A DNA stretch of 34,492 nt, taken from assembly GCA_937995755.1 (NCBI GenBank), contig CALKJD010000119.1, positions 1 through 34,492 of the forward strand, given 5' to 3'. Shown piece by piece: positions 9,737 to 19,500 of the stretch. The translations under genes and the position numbers were made by a program. The notes under the pieces were generated by a model. It was not told the origin of the DNA and ran no database searches. It was given only the letters and a program-made list of their open reading frames with translations. The stretch's first letter is position 1. Each line of letters starts with the position of its first letter. The DNA is from an uncultured Saprospiraceae bacterium (GTDB lineage: Bacteria; Bacteroidota; Bacteroidia; Chitinophagales; Saprospiraceae).

Positions 9737-10804
9737 TTACCTAGGCACTTCCACACTCTTCATCAGTGCATTGATAATCTTACTTGGACTAATACCTTCC
9801 ATCTCACGCTCCGGTGCTATAGTCACTCTATGAGAAAGCACAGGATCTACCACGTACTGAATGTCATCAGGTGTAACAAAGTCTCTACCATGTATCACTG
9901 CTATCGCTTTAGCGGCAGCCATTATAGCTAACGAACCTCTAGGACTAGCACCAATCTCAATATCTTTGAAATTACGAGTCTTATTGACGATCTCAGCGAT
10001 GTATCGCATTAACTTTTCCTCGACAACCACCTTTGTCGTAAGTGCTCTGTAGCCAGCGATTTGATCAGGAGAAAGCACTTTTTGTATCTCTGTAATACTA
10101 TCAGCGCCACTTCCTGTATGTGCCCTACGCAATAACTCTACTTCACTTTCTAACTTAGGATAATTAACAGTGATCTTAAATAGGAATCTATCCATCTGCG
10201 CTTCTGGTAATCGATACGTCCCTTCTAATTCAATTGGGTTTTGGGTCGCTACAATCAAAAATGGATCACTCATCTTATACTTTGTTCCATCCATTGTTAC
10301 TTGACGCTCCTCCATCACTTCAAACAATGCTGCTTGCGTCTTTGCTGGAGATCTATTAATCTCATCTATCAGTACTATATTAGAAAATATTGGACCTTGC
10401 TTATATTCAAAATCTGAAGTCTTATAATTGAAAATAGACGTACCTAAAATATCCGAAGGCATAAGGTCCGGCGTAAACTGTATCCTAGAAAAATCTGCGG
10501 CAATAGTACGAGATAAAATCTTAGCCGTAAGGGTCTTACCTACCCCTGGAAATCCTTCAATCAATACATGTCCATTAGCAAAAATAGCTGCTAATAGCAA
10601 TTCGATCATCTTATCTTGCCCCACTATAATCTTACCTATTTCTGCTTTGATATCCTCAATTGATTTCTTTACAGGACTTAAGTCTACCCTACTATTAAAG
10701 TATTCGGAAGGCGGTATTGACTCTTGCGCAGATTGCTCAATTGGGTTTATATTAGATTCATCATTACCTTCGTTTTGTGGTTCTAAATCTCTATTATCAT
10801 CCAT
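9737..10804 (-). CDS. MoxR family AAA+ ATPase
   Basis: The protein has 355 residues from ATG 10804; a TTG three codons earlier is less likely. An acidic, probably disordered N-terminus (1-50) precedes the AAA+ core. Walker A is GFPGVGKT (about residue 94), Walker B is VLIDEINRSPAK (about 153), sensor 1 is VATQNPIE, and the arginine-finger region contains LPEAQMDRF. The C-terminal lid carries GASPRGSLAIMAAAKA. These are the hallmarks of the MoxR/RavA branch, which act as metal-insertion or complex-assembly chaperones with von Willebrand A-type partners such as DUF58 proteins. It lies in a minus-strand cluster with DUF4350, DUF4129 and SpoIIM-like genes. A cytoplasmic ATPase working with the membrane proteins around it is the natural inference. 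Confidence 0.95.
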   Translation of the reverse strand: MDDNRDLEPQNEGNDESNINPIEQSAQESIPPSEYFNSRVDLSPVKKSIEDIKAEIGKIIVGQDKMIELLLAAIFANGHVLIEGFPGVGKTLTAKILSRTIAADFSRIQFTPDLMPSDILGTSIFNYKTSDFEYKQGPIFSNIVLIDEINRSPAKTQAALFEVMEERQVTMDGTKYKMSDPFLIVATQNPIELEGTYRLPEAQMDRFLFKITVNYPKLESEVELLRRAHTGSGADSITEIQKVLSPDQIAGYRALTTKVVVEEKLMRYIAEIVNKTRNFKDIEIGASPRGSLAIMAAAKAIAVIHGRDFVTPDDIQYVVDPVLSHRVTIAPEREMEGISPSKIINALMKSVEVPR

Positions 10805-10917
10805 CGTATTCAATGTTTATTTCATTTTATAAAATCCTGAGATCTTTTTTTCTATAAAGCTGCTACATACACTTCTATGCTCAACAATAAAGCATTATCT
10901 TCAGAGCTACTTTCAAA

Positions 10918-12108
10918 TCAATTGTCCCTTATCATTCTATTCACCATTCTATTAAAAACCTTTAACTGACCATCGCTAACTTTTTCAGTTGTTGAAATGG
11001 CCTGAATGATTTTAAAAAGCTTTTGCACTTCTTCTTTTGATTGGCTTGTCTTATTTACAATCACCATTACTTCATCTTCACTAAATCTTATGTCACTAAG
11101 ATATAGCTTGCGTGAAAGGTATTCTTTGAGTACGAGTATTTTCTTTTGAGCGAGTACTTTATTGCCTGCCGTATTGAAATACAAATTACCCATGGTCTTA
11201 GTAAAATCTAACGAATCATTCGCAGGAGGCTCTACCACAGGAATAATTCTTTGTCTTCTTTTTATTCTAAATACAAACAACAATAACAAACCAAGCAATG
11301 AAATCCAATACGCCCACTTCAACGTGCTATGACTAAGGACTACATTAAGTGGACTCTTTTTTTCAAACTCATTTATCATCTTATAATTATTATCCCATAT
11401 AATATCATAAGATGGAAGGTATGATGTCATTCTCTCCAAGTATCTTTTACCTTCATCGCTAAGCACATAATAGTTAGTCAAGAGTAGTGGTTGATTATGC
11501 AAGTAAAAGTGTCCTTCCCCAAAAGGAATCTTTACATAGGTCAACTCTAGTGAATCACTACCATAAGCAAGACCAATCATTTCATTATCTACCGTATCTA
11601 TATCTGTAAAAAACTTATCATAATTACGTATCGTAAACGTGTAATTGGAATCTCTAGAATCAAAAAAATCTTGATCTTTAGTTGAAACTTGTAGCCCATT
11701 GACGAATGATGTATATTCATTCGTATTGTAGTCTTTAGTAATCTTCAAAGTGTCTAACAAATTACCATCGATACGATCGGAAACCAGAAGTGCTGAATTC
11801 CCTTCATTCACAAAATTTAGCAAACTTGATCGATCTAAGGAATCGAAGGATAAGCTCTTATCAAAGAGAACATACATTTGCTTAGACTCAAAATCATTGT
11901 CTCTTAAGGTATTCCAAATTGGAAGGTCTGCATCCATAATTTCCGACTCTGGAAATAAATCTGTCCATATATCTCTTGTCACGTCAGCTCCATAGGGCCA
12001 ATTGTGTTTTTGACTATACGATTCCGTCCAGTTCTTCTCGACAGGCATCATGTATGATACGATAAGTAACAACACTATGTAGATCGCTATTTTTCTTTTG
12101 TTACTCAT
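10918..12108 (-). CDS. DUF4350 domain-containing membrane protein
   Basis: The protein has 396 residues and an ATG start 3 bases after the DUF4129 stop, so the two genes are almost certainly co-translated. An N-terminal helix (residues 6-22) acts as an anchor or signal. An extracytoplasmic domain (about 25-260) follows with PYGADVTRDIW, IWNTLRDND and FVNEGNSALLVSDR, typical of DUF4350, which resembles the GldG/IFT52 fold. A second helix lies at about 268-284, followed by a basic RIKRRQR stop-transfer and a cytoplasmic tail of about 110 residues. DUF4350 proteins usually sit beside MoxR and DUF58; their function is not established. Confidence 0.85.
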   Translation of the reverse strand: MSNKRKIAIYIVLLLIVSYMMPVEKNWTESYSQKHNWPYGADVTRDIWTDLFPESEIMDADLPIWNTLRDNDFESKQMYVLFDKSLSFDSLDRSSLLNFVNEGNSALLVSDRIDGNLLDTLKITKDYNTNEYTSFVNGLQVSTKDQDFFDSRDSNYTFTIRNYDKFFTDIDTVDNEMIGLAYGSDSLELTYVKIPFGEGHFYLHNQPLLLTNYYVLSDEGKRYLERMTSYLPSYDIIWDNNYKMINEFEKKSPLNVVLSHSTLKWAYWISLLGLLLLFVFRIKRRQRIIPVVEPPANDSLDFTKTMGNLYFNTAGNKVLAQKKILVLKEYLSRKLYLSDIRFSEDEVMVIVNKTSQSKEEVQKLFKIIQAISTTEKVSDGQLKVFNRMVNRMIRDN

Positions 12109-12111
12109 CCA

Positions 12112-12843
12112 CTACTTTATTTTAGTATATAAAGTATGAAATGGCTCACGCAATTGATGGTATTGATCTTCACTCTCTATCTCAAATTGACCATACCAAC
12201 TATATTCATAAATATAGTTGAGATTATCAAATTCTTCTTTCAATATACCCTCTTTTATTTCTAGTAGATAATCGTGATTAGTCTTTCCTGACCTCCAGAT
12301 AATCTTCTCTGCAGAGTCAAGCAACCTAAGCGCTTTGAGATAATGCAACCTTACGGCCAATCTATAGTCATTGGATTGTTCTGCTTTATCTATCAAACTC
12401 TCTATGGATTCCACAGAACTATTTTCATCTATGAGATCAGCAGCTAGAGCAGTCTTTGACCTTCTTTCTGTCCTTGCAAATGGATTATGACCTTGTGCTC
12501 TAATGGCGAGGATGACTACTGCAGCAATAGCTAAAATGATGAGCGCGTAGTATATAATCTCGGCCAATGTACTATATCCGCTATCTCCCAAAATACTTCG
12601 AAGCCAAGCTTTAAACCTGTACCAAAGACGATCCAATAGACTCTCGCTATAATTAGGATCCTCATCGTAGTTATACGACGGCTGAGATCTGTAGTTATCA
12701 ATCTTCTGCTGTGGTATGACTCGTTCTACTGTTACGACCGAAGTGTCCGAAGATATAACATAACCACGTTGACCACTCATTTGCACGGTAGCACTGAGTA
12801 GGCATATTATTATTAAATATGTAAGTAGCTGTCTAATATTCAC
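12112..12843 (-). CDS. DUF4129 domain-containing membrane protein
   Basis: I chose the GTG at 12843, which gives 243 residues opening with a clean signal peptide (MNIRQLLTYLIIICLLSATV) and an 11-base overlap with the upstream gene. An in-frame GTG at 12876 would add 11 residues and a 44-base overlap. An extracytoplasmic segment is followed by a membrane helix (about 98-122). The C-terminal DUF4129 domain has the recognisable WRSGKTNHDYL and YEYSWYGQF motifs. The family occurs with transglutaminase or MoxR/DUF58 systems. Overlap upstream and a 3-base gap downstream show tight operon packing. Confidence 0.85.
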   Translation of the reverse strand: MNIRQLLTYLIIICLLSATVQMSGQRGYVISSDTSVVTVERVIPQQKIDNYRSQPSYNYDEDPNYSESLLDRLWYRFKAWLRSILGDSGYSTLAEIIYYALIILAIAAVVILAIRAQGHNPFARTERRSKTALAADLIDENSSVESIESLIDKAEQSNDYRLAVRLHYLKALRLLDSAEKIIWRSGKTNHDYLLEIKEGILKEEFDNLNYIYEYSWYGQFEIESEDQYHQLREPFHTLYTKIK

Positions 12844-13813
12844 CTTCGTTTTCAAAGAAGCTATCTGTGGTTTCACCTAATTGATCTATCTGCATCGCAA
12901 CCGAACTTCCATCTCGCTGCTCTACCAAATCATAATATTTCATAACCGAACACGCCGTGACATACTGTTGTAAGAAGATGCTCCCTAACAAATAGACAAA
13001 GAAGCTAAGTCCTCCAACAATCGCCATCATACCAGTATCCATCCCTACTCCATCAGCCGCACTGGCGCCTGCCATAAAAGTAAAAATGTAAAATGGTATA
13101 GAGAATACGTATGAGCATATCGAAGCAGCCATAGATGCCACAAATAATATCCCAAACATAGACCACCAATTATTTTTAATCAATGCAAATGACCTCTCAA
13201 TTCCAGGTCCTATTCCTACATCCTCTCTTATTCTTATCCAAGAGAAATTAGTGATCACAATAAAAACCCATATATATAGACAAATCATTGCAAAGGATGT
13301 AATTACTATCGCTGCAACACCTAATTGCGTGCCGATCATTACAATTACTATCGCAAGAATATAAAGAACAATCAATATCAATATAAGAATGACTAGGCTC
13401 ACAAAATAATTGCCAAAATACATTTTCATCTTCTCCTTAATTTGACTAGCGGTAACCTCCAAATTACCATTCTCTTCATATGCCAAAAAAGCCCCAAAGA
13501 CTGTTAAATTAAGAATCATATAGGCTACAAAATATATCAGCACAAAACCCAACATGGCTATCACAAAACCAAATGCGGCTACATCCGGATTTTCGCCCAA
13601 GCCGACTCCAGGCAATGCAAATTGAGCCATAAAATCAGTGAGTACTCCTGTAGCCATTAAGAGAAGTAATGGCACCAATAAAAGTGGCACTACAAATGTC
13701 AAGAACACACCAACTATTGGCTTAAAATTGATTTTAAGAAAACTAGCGGTGTCTCCTATAACATCCCCAAAATCTCTTCTTTGGTTGAGTATTAGTTGCT
13801 TTTGTGAGTTCAT
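12833..13813 (-). CDS. Polytopic membrane protein of the moxR cluster
   Basis: The protein has 326 residues and an ATG start. A short cytoplasmic N-terminus contains RRDFGDVIGDTASFLKINFK, a phrase typical of glycerophosphodiesterase-like or DUF4013-like membrane domains. About six hydrophobic helices follow (roughly 31-55, 75-105, 130-160, 165-190, 215-245 and 260-285). Between helices lies RSFALIKNNWWSMFG, seen in such families. The tail is acidic. It overlaps the DUF4129 gene and starts 45 bases after the SpoIIM-like gene. Function unknown; it is a standard member of this Bacteroidota cluster. Confidence 0.8.
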   Translation of the reverse strand: MNSQKQLILNQRRDFGDVIGDTASFLKINFKPIVGVFLTFVVPLLLVPLLLLMATGVLTDFMAQFALPGVGLGENPDVAAFGFVIAMLGFVLIYFVAYMILNLTVFGAFLAYEENGNLEVTASQIKEKMKMYFGNYFVSLVILILILIVLYILAIVIVMIGTQLGVAAIVITSFAMICLYIWVFIVITNFSWIRIREDVGIGPGIERSFALIKNNWWSMFGILFVASMAASICSYVFSIPFYIFTFMAGASAADGVGMDTGMMAIVGGLSFFVYLLGSIFLQQYVTACSVMKYYDLVEQRDGSSVAMQIDQLGETTDSFFENEGEY

Positions 13814-13858
13814 ATTTCCGTTGTTTTAATTATTGTATTGCATTCTATTCTCATTAAT

Positions 13859-14833
13859 TCACTTATTCATTTCTTTGATAGCACGCTTCTCCAGTTGGAT
13901 AGGTAAAATAATAAAGTAATACACCACCCAAGCAAATGAAATAAGTATAATAGCACTTCTTAGCCAACTCGGCATATCTTGATATAATCTAGTCACGAAG
14001 CTTTCGATTATGGCCGCAACTATAAATACAGGTACTAAACCAATGATAATCTTAAGTGCTGTTTTAGCTCCTTTAGTAAGTGAGACCGATCGAGAGTATG
14101 TTCCAGGAAACATCCAACTGTTACCGATAACCATTCCAGCTGCGCCAGCAATTACGATCGCAGACAATTCCAAAGCCCCATGGAGAAAGATGGTAGAAAA
14201 TGAAATCCATCCCAACCCTTTTTGAATGAAAAAATACTGAAAAGCGCCTACCATAATTCCATTTTGAAATAATATATAGCCTGTAGCCACGGAACTCAAT
14301 ATCCCTAAAGCAAAAGCCAAAAATGAAACTCGAATATTATTAATAGCGATACCAAAAAACATTCCTCCTTGAGAATGACTCCGGTACACACCCATTGGAT
14401 CTCCTTCATCTATGTTATTCAATGTCATATTGACGTAGCCATCACCGAGTATGAGACGTGCAAATTCTCCATCTTGCATCGAGGAAAATACACCTATTGC
14501 AATGGCTATCATAAATACTATGAAGGAATATAAGAGCTCTTTATGTCCAGATCGCACGGCCATAGGAACTTCGTACCACCAAAACTCTTTAAACCTAGAA
14601 CTCTTCTCTTTCTTGTTTTTGTATATTTTTCTATGAAGACTGAGTGCTAATTGATTGAGGTAGCTTACGAGGTGACTATTAGGGTAAAAAGTACTAGCAT
14701 ATGAGAGATCATCATTAATCTGAATATAGAAATCAGCAAGCTCGTCCGCTGTAATACGGAGTCTTCCATCGAGATATTGCTCAATCTCTTTCCATTTAAT
14801 TTCGTTCTTTCTTGAGAATACTACTTCCCTCAT
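13859..14833 (-). CDS. Stage II sporulation protein M (SpoIIM)-like membrane protein
   Basis: The protein has 324 residues and an ATG start. The N-terminal cytoplasmic part (1-95) contains ELADFYIQINDDLSYASTFY, found in this family. The SpoIIM-type membrane domain follows with about five helices, and the characteristic FFGIAINNIRVSF and FLHGALELSAIVIAGAAG motifs. In Bacillus, SpoIIM works in engulfment peptidoglycan remodelling. This organism shows no sign of sporulation, and in Bacteroidota the gene marks the MoxR/RDD cluster. It is the first gene of the minus-strand operon, divergent from the RDD gene. Confidence 0.9.
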   Translation of the reverse strand: MREVVFSRKNEIKWKEIEQYLDGRLRITADELADFYIQINDDLSYASTFYPNSHLVSYLNQLALSLHRKIYKNKKEKSSRFKEFWWYEVPMAVRSGHKELLYSFIVFMIAIAIGVFSSMQDGEFARLILGDGYVNMTLNNIDEGDPMGVYRSHSQGGMFFGIAINNIRVSFLAFALGILSSVATGYILFQNGIMVGAFQYFFIQKGLGWISFSTIFLHGALELSAIVIAGAAGMVIGNSWMFPGTYSRSVSLTKGAKTALKIIIGLVPVFIVAAIIESFVTRLYQDMPSWLRSAIILISFAWVVYYFIILPIQLEKRAIKEMNK

Positions 14834-14966
14834 GCACTCTTATTGATTTACCGAAAGATAGTAATTCCTTTGGAAATAAAGACTCTGTTTCACGGAAGAT
14901 TCAGTATATGTATTATTTTAGATTTTCAATGTAATATGTTTTCAAAATATACTAACCCAATAGAGA
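14834..14966. promoter_or_regulatory. Divergent intergenic region, spoIIM-like / RDD
   Basis: These 133 bases must hold the promoters of both the SpoIIM-to-moxR operon (minus) and the RDD gene (plus). On the minus strand TATCTTTC (14860-14853) is one base off TAnnTTTG and about 20 bases before the ATG. No convincing -33 element or inverted repeat is visible. Confidence 0.3.
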
Positions 14967-15698
14967 ATGCCTGACTATATCAATATACGGACCGCTCAGA
15001 ATGTCGAAATCAGCTACAAGCTAGCTGGGCTGGGCAATAGAATACTAGCCAAATTATTGGATTTTATAGTGATTACTGGATATGTTTTTGCGATGGGTTA
15101 CGTCATCAACATCCTCGATTTTACTGGATGGGGAGTGATTGTGTTCTTCATACCTTGCTTGGTGTATACACTCATCTTTGAAATAATGAACAATGGTCAA
15201 ACTCCAGGAAAAAGTGTCATGAGAACCAAAGTGGTATCACTAGACGGAACGCCCTTGAGCCTCGGCCAGATATTAATTAGATGGTTACTCCAATCTGTAG
15301 ATGTCTGGATGATGTCTGGACTCGCTGGGTTAATTAGTATCATTAGTGGTTCGAAGCAGCAAAGGCTTGGAGATATGGCAGCAGGTACAATAGTAGTTAG
15401 TCTCAAACAAGATGCAAGCTTAGAAAAAACAGCATTTGTCAAGGTAGAAAGTGAATATCAACCAGTGTATACCCAAGCAAGTCAGTTATCCGAACAAGAT
15501 ATTCGTATCATCAAATCCGTTATAACGGACAAATCTGATAATCGATACGCGCTAATGGCGAAAGCCGCTTCTAAAATTGAGGAAATCATTGGCGTAACAA
15601 AAACAGTATCTTCTCAAGAGTTTTTAACTACCGTTATCAAAGACTACAATTATTACCAAAGTGACCAAGCATCCGAAAATGATTATATGGATTATTAA
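14967..15698 (+). CDS. RDD family membrane protein
   Basis: The protein has 243 residues and an ATG start. The RDD domain spans residues 18-150, with the name-giving residues in GNRILAKLLDF (Arg25, Asp32) and QRLGDMAAGT. Three hydrophobic helices lie at about 32-50, 52-72 and 106-126. NNGQTPGKSVMRTKVV lies in the conserved loop. The C-terminal 90 residues are soluble and charged. RDD proteins are poorly understood; some act as sodium/proton antiporters. It is divergent from the SpoIIM-like gene, the standard arrangement for this cluster, and ends 7 bases before the convergent mechanosensitive channel gene. Confidence 0.9.
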   Translation: MPDYINIRTAQNVEISYKLAGLGNRILAKLLDFIVITGYVFAMGYVINILDFTGWGVIVFFIPCLVYTLIFEIMNNGQTPGKSVMRTKVVSLDGTPLSLGQILIRWLLQSVDVWMMSGLAGLISIISGSKQQRLGDMAAGTIVVSLKQDASLEKTAFVKVESEYQPVYTQASQLSEQDIRIIKSVITDKSDNRYALMAKAASKIEEIIGVTKTVSSQEFLTTVIKDYNYYQSDQASENDYMDY

Positions 15699-15705
15699 TC
15701 AACTA

Positions 15706-16542
15706 TTACTCTCCGATTTTTCCTATTTCTACACCTTCTGAGTAAGCCACTCTAATGCCGTGAGTACTAAAGGCTGCTTTGATTTTTTCGTAAGCCATGT
15801 AATATACCTCCCAATAATCATCTGGAACGACATAAGGCCTTACCGCTAATACGATATTATGACTATCGAAAGTCTCAATGCCTATCTCTGGAATCGGATC
15901 ATTTAGCACAAGATCAATAGCAAGCAATTCATCCATGATAATCTTTTTCACTTTAGGAAAGCTTTCTTCATATGGCATGGTCACATTAAGCTCCATTCTA
16001 ATGATACCTTTCTTACTAAAATTGGTAACTATACCATCGATCACTTGTCCATTGGGAATGATTAGCACTTTCTTACCTGGCGTGCTGACTATAGTATTGA
16101 AGATTTGAATATCTTCCACTTTTCCAAATTTTTCCTGCACCTCTACCCAATCTCCAACTTGATAGGGCTTAAACATCAGAATGATAATTCCTGCAGCAAA
16201 ATTACTCAAGCTTCCCTGTAGCGCCATACCTACCGCAAAACTCGCTGCGGCCAACACTCCTATAAATGCTGCGGTATCGACACCTATTACTCCTGCTACT
16301 GACAAGAATAAAAATACCTTGAGCATGATATTAATGATCGACGTCAAAAAAGAACCGATCTCTGTGCTAAATCCTGATTTATCGAAGGCCAAGCTAATCA
16401 TCTTCATTACCTTCTTAATGAGCCAAAGACCCACTACGATCATAGCTATACCCATCAATAAATTGGGTAATAGCTCTAATACAAAATCAATCCCCTTTTC
16501 AATATAAATACTTGCCTGATCTACCGTTATTTGTTCTTCCAT
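15706..16542 (-). CDS. MscS family mechanosensitive ion channel
   Basis: The protein has 278 residues and an ATG start, close to the length of E. coli MscS. Membrane helices lie at about 20-42, 66-85 and 92-125. The pore-lining third helix carries AASFAVGMALQGSLSNFAAG. It is followed by the beta-domain motifs FKPYQVGDWVEV, KVEDIQIFNTIV and IIPNGQV. The family opens under membrane tension to release solutes during osmotic downshock. It starts 45 bases after the helicase stop on the same strand, so the two may share a transcript. It is convergent with the RDD gene. Confidence 0.93.
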   Translation of the reverse strand: MEEQITVDQASIYIEKGIDFVLELLPNLLMGIAMIVVGLWLIKKVMKMISLAFDKSGFSTEIGSFLTSIINIMLKVFLFLSVAGVIGVDTAAFIGVLAAASFAVGMALQGSLSNFAAGIIILMFKPYQVGDWVEVQEKFGKVEDIQIFNTIVSTPGKKVLIIPNGQVIDGIVTNFSKKGIIRMELNVTMPYEESFPKVKKIIMDELLAIDLVLNDPIPEIGIETFDSHNIVLAVRPYVVPDDYWEVYYMAYEKIKAAFSTHGIRVAYSEGVEIGKIGE

Positions 16543-16587
16543 TGTCTAATCCTAATATTACAAATGCTAATGTAGCAAATCCAATTG

Positions 16588-19500
16588 TTAATTGATATCA
16601 CTTACCTTTACCTCTTCGTATCCAAGTTGAAAATAACTATCTATCAAGGCTAGATATGTCGGATTTTCAGAGAGTATCTCTCTATTACCCAATATAATTA
16701 TCTGCTCTTTAGCTCTAGTCAATGCCACGTTGAGCTTACGATCTACGCCTTCTGTAGAAAGTGAAACTAATGAATCTAGCTGACTCAACTTATTAGTACA
16801 CAAGGATATAATGATCACATCTCTAGCACCTCCTTGATATCGCTCTACGGTATCTATCGTGATCTTATTCGTCTCATCTCTATCCATATCCTTGATCTCT
16901 TCTTTGATCATTGCTATCTGCGCACGATAAGGTGTTATCACGCCTAATGAACCTTTGGTTAGAGGCATATCGTTATGGACAAACTCTGCTTGGTATATTT
17001 CTATCAGCTGCTTTGTCAATTTGGCTTCTAGATCGTTAGTTTTCCAACTATAGTAGCTATCTACTGGCGTATCTATATATATACACCTTTCACTGATCCA
17101 CGGATGTGATTGGCTAACCATATATGGCTTAGTCTCCGATAATCTAGCTAGTTTCGATAGTAATAATAACTGTCCACCGTAAAAGTGCTCATTGGGAAAC
17201 TTCATAATATCTTGATGCATCCTACCCTGCTGAGAAAGTATACCTATAACATGATTCCAACCTTGCTCATTGCACCTTAGATACAATCGTTCAAAGAGTG
17301 ACATCCGCTGATCTACGATTCCTCGCTTTAGCAATGCCTCGTTGACTACTTTTGTTTTAGTTTCTCCTTGCACTACTACTGCCGGCAGTTGCTTATGATC
17401 ACCTATCAAGATAAATCGCTTGGCATGAGACAGCAAACCTACTAACATAGGTTCCAATATCTGTGATGCTTCATCGATGATAATGGTATCAAATTGCTTC
17501 ATCTTTAGCAGATCTGTTCTGTTGATGATGCTTGATACGGTACTGATATAGAGATTGGTATTGGTGAGCAGTTGAGATATTTCTGATCTTCGTTTCATAC
17601 CCACTATTCGCTGTCGAAGCAATGTTGGCTTATACTCTTCTCCACAAGAATAACTACTTCCGATTCTTATGAAAAGATTTTCATCTTCAGGCTTTATGGC
17701 TTTTATAGAGGCACAAATCTCATCAACGGCTCTATTGGTATAAGCGAGTACTAGCACGGTCTGCTTCTGCTCTTGAGAGATATGCTCTACTAGATGTCTC
17801 AGCATTACGCTGGTCTTACCTGTTCCTGGAGGGCCCCATAATAGATAATAATCTTTAGCGTCGATCATCTTGTTAAGTATCTGATTCTGCTCTGAAGTCA
17901 GTGACTCTATCGCAACGGCTGATTCTTGCATCACCGATTGTGGCGCAGCCTTACTAAGCATCAAATCTCTGTAGGGCTTAGGGGACGTACAGAATTTATA
18001 AAGACTGCGATACATCGTATTAAACCCACTATCCATACTATCTTCTTCTATATTCCAATGGGCATACTTGCGAAAGATTCCATGATTATATTGCTGACTG
18101 CGCAATCGGATAGTTACTTGATGTTCGTCGATCTCTAGTATCGTACACTTAAACACTTGATTACTCAATACGCCACGCATCGAGATATCCACAGGATACA
18201 AAATCGCTATATCGCCTTTTCTAAAATTGGCAAGTGGATTTGTATTTTTCCCTCTTTTAAGAATCAATATCGGAGGATCATTTTCTGCATCATTCTTGAT
18301 GACTTGCAGGTTATTCAATATGGCAAATCGCTCTTCTTTCTCTTCAACATTCTCTAGCCAAAGTGCTGCGTGGCCATTGGATCTATTGAGACCATGCTCT
18401 CCTGTTTTGGACAGCGATTGTTCTCTAGCTATAAATGCTACATAATGCTCGAGATAAGCCTTCTCTACTATATCTAGATTGGCATATACCTTCTCAAATT
18501 CCTCAACCGCCTTTTTATCATACCCACTCGCCTTTGGAAAATGATCTAACTTGAGATAGGATAATACATTACTGTCCGGAAGATGCGCATTACCAAGATT
18601 TTGTTCAAGCGTCATCAGATCATTACGAATCCGCATGGCTTCATACTGCTGCGCTTTTACAGGAGGCGCATATCGCAATTGATCCATATCTAGCGCAGAG
18701 TACAGTATATAGCTATTGATCTTGAGTTGTGATCCAAATGCCGATTTGATTAATAAATCATAGAGTAGCGTCTGCACATAATGATTATTATTAAGACCAT
18801 AAGTGTTGGTTCGAAATGGCTTACCACTCTTAAGCTCTATGATATCGTACCGCTGAGTCGCATCGTCATAATGCAACATATCCAATCTTCCTTGTAGGCC
18901 ATAAGCTCTACTTAGAAACGATGGCTCTAGATAACTTTTAGATCTATCAATATTGTGCCTTGGAAAATCCTCTTTGACTACTTTTTGTAAATGCAAAAAA
19001 TGAATCTCAATCTTACGGAGCATATCGATTACCGTCTGATCATCATAGAGCGTAAACTCAATGGGTGACATATGAAATATCATCGGCTCCAATTCTTTAT
19101 AATCAGCATCTGGATTAGACACCAATACATCTAAAAAGTAATTGGCAATGTTTCCTATCATCAGTGGCGGCGAAGATTCTTTCTGGCGAAACTTATTTAC
19201 CATATAAAGCAAAGCATCTGTACCATAATACTTAAAAGTCTCCGCCACAGCAGTAACATCTACCAAGTGATCTGGTTTGATGACTAATGCTTGCGGTATA
19301 TATCTACCATCTACAAGCACTTCTACATCTACAAGATTTGCATGTATAGGCATCTCATAAAATTTGTGCAACGCCTGTATATTCCTATTAAATATTTCAT
19401 TTTTATCAGAGATATCAAAGTAAGCCTTCTCTATAACCGAGCCATCTGACTCGTCGATAAAGTCCAATGTAAAAGCATCTATATCCACTGCTGTCACTAG

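Noticed and set aside
14834..14966. Operator between spoIIM-like and RDD genes
   Set aside because: No inverted or direct repeat strong enough to support one.
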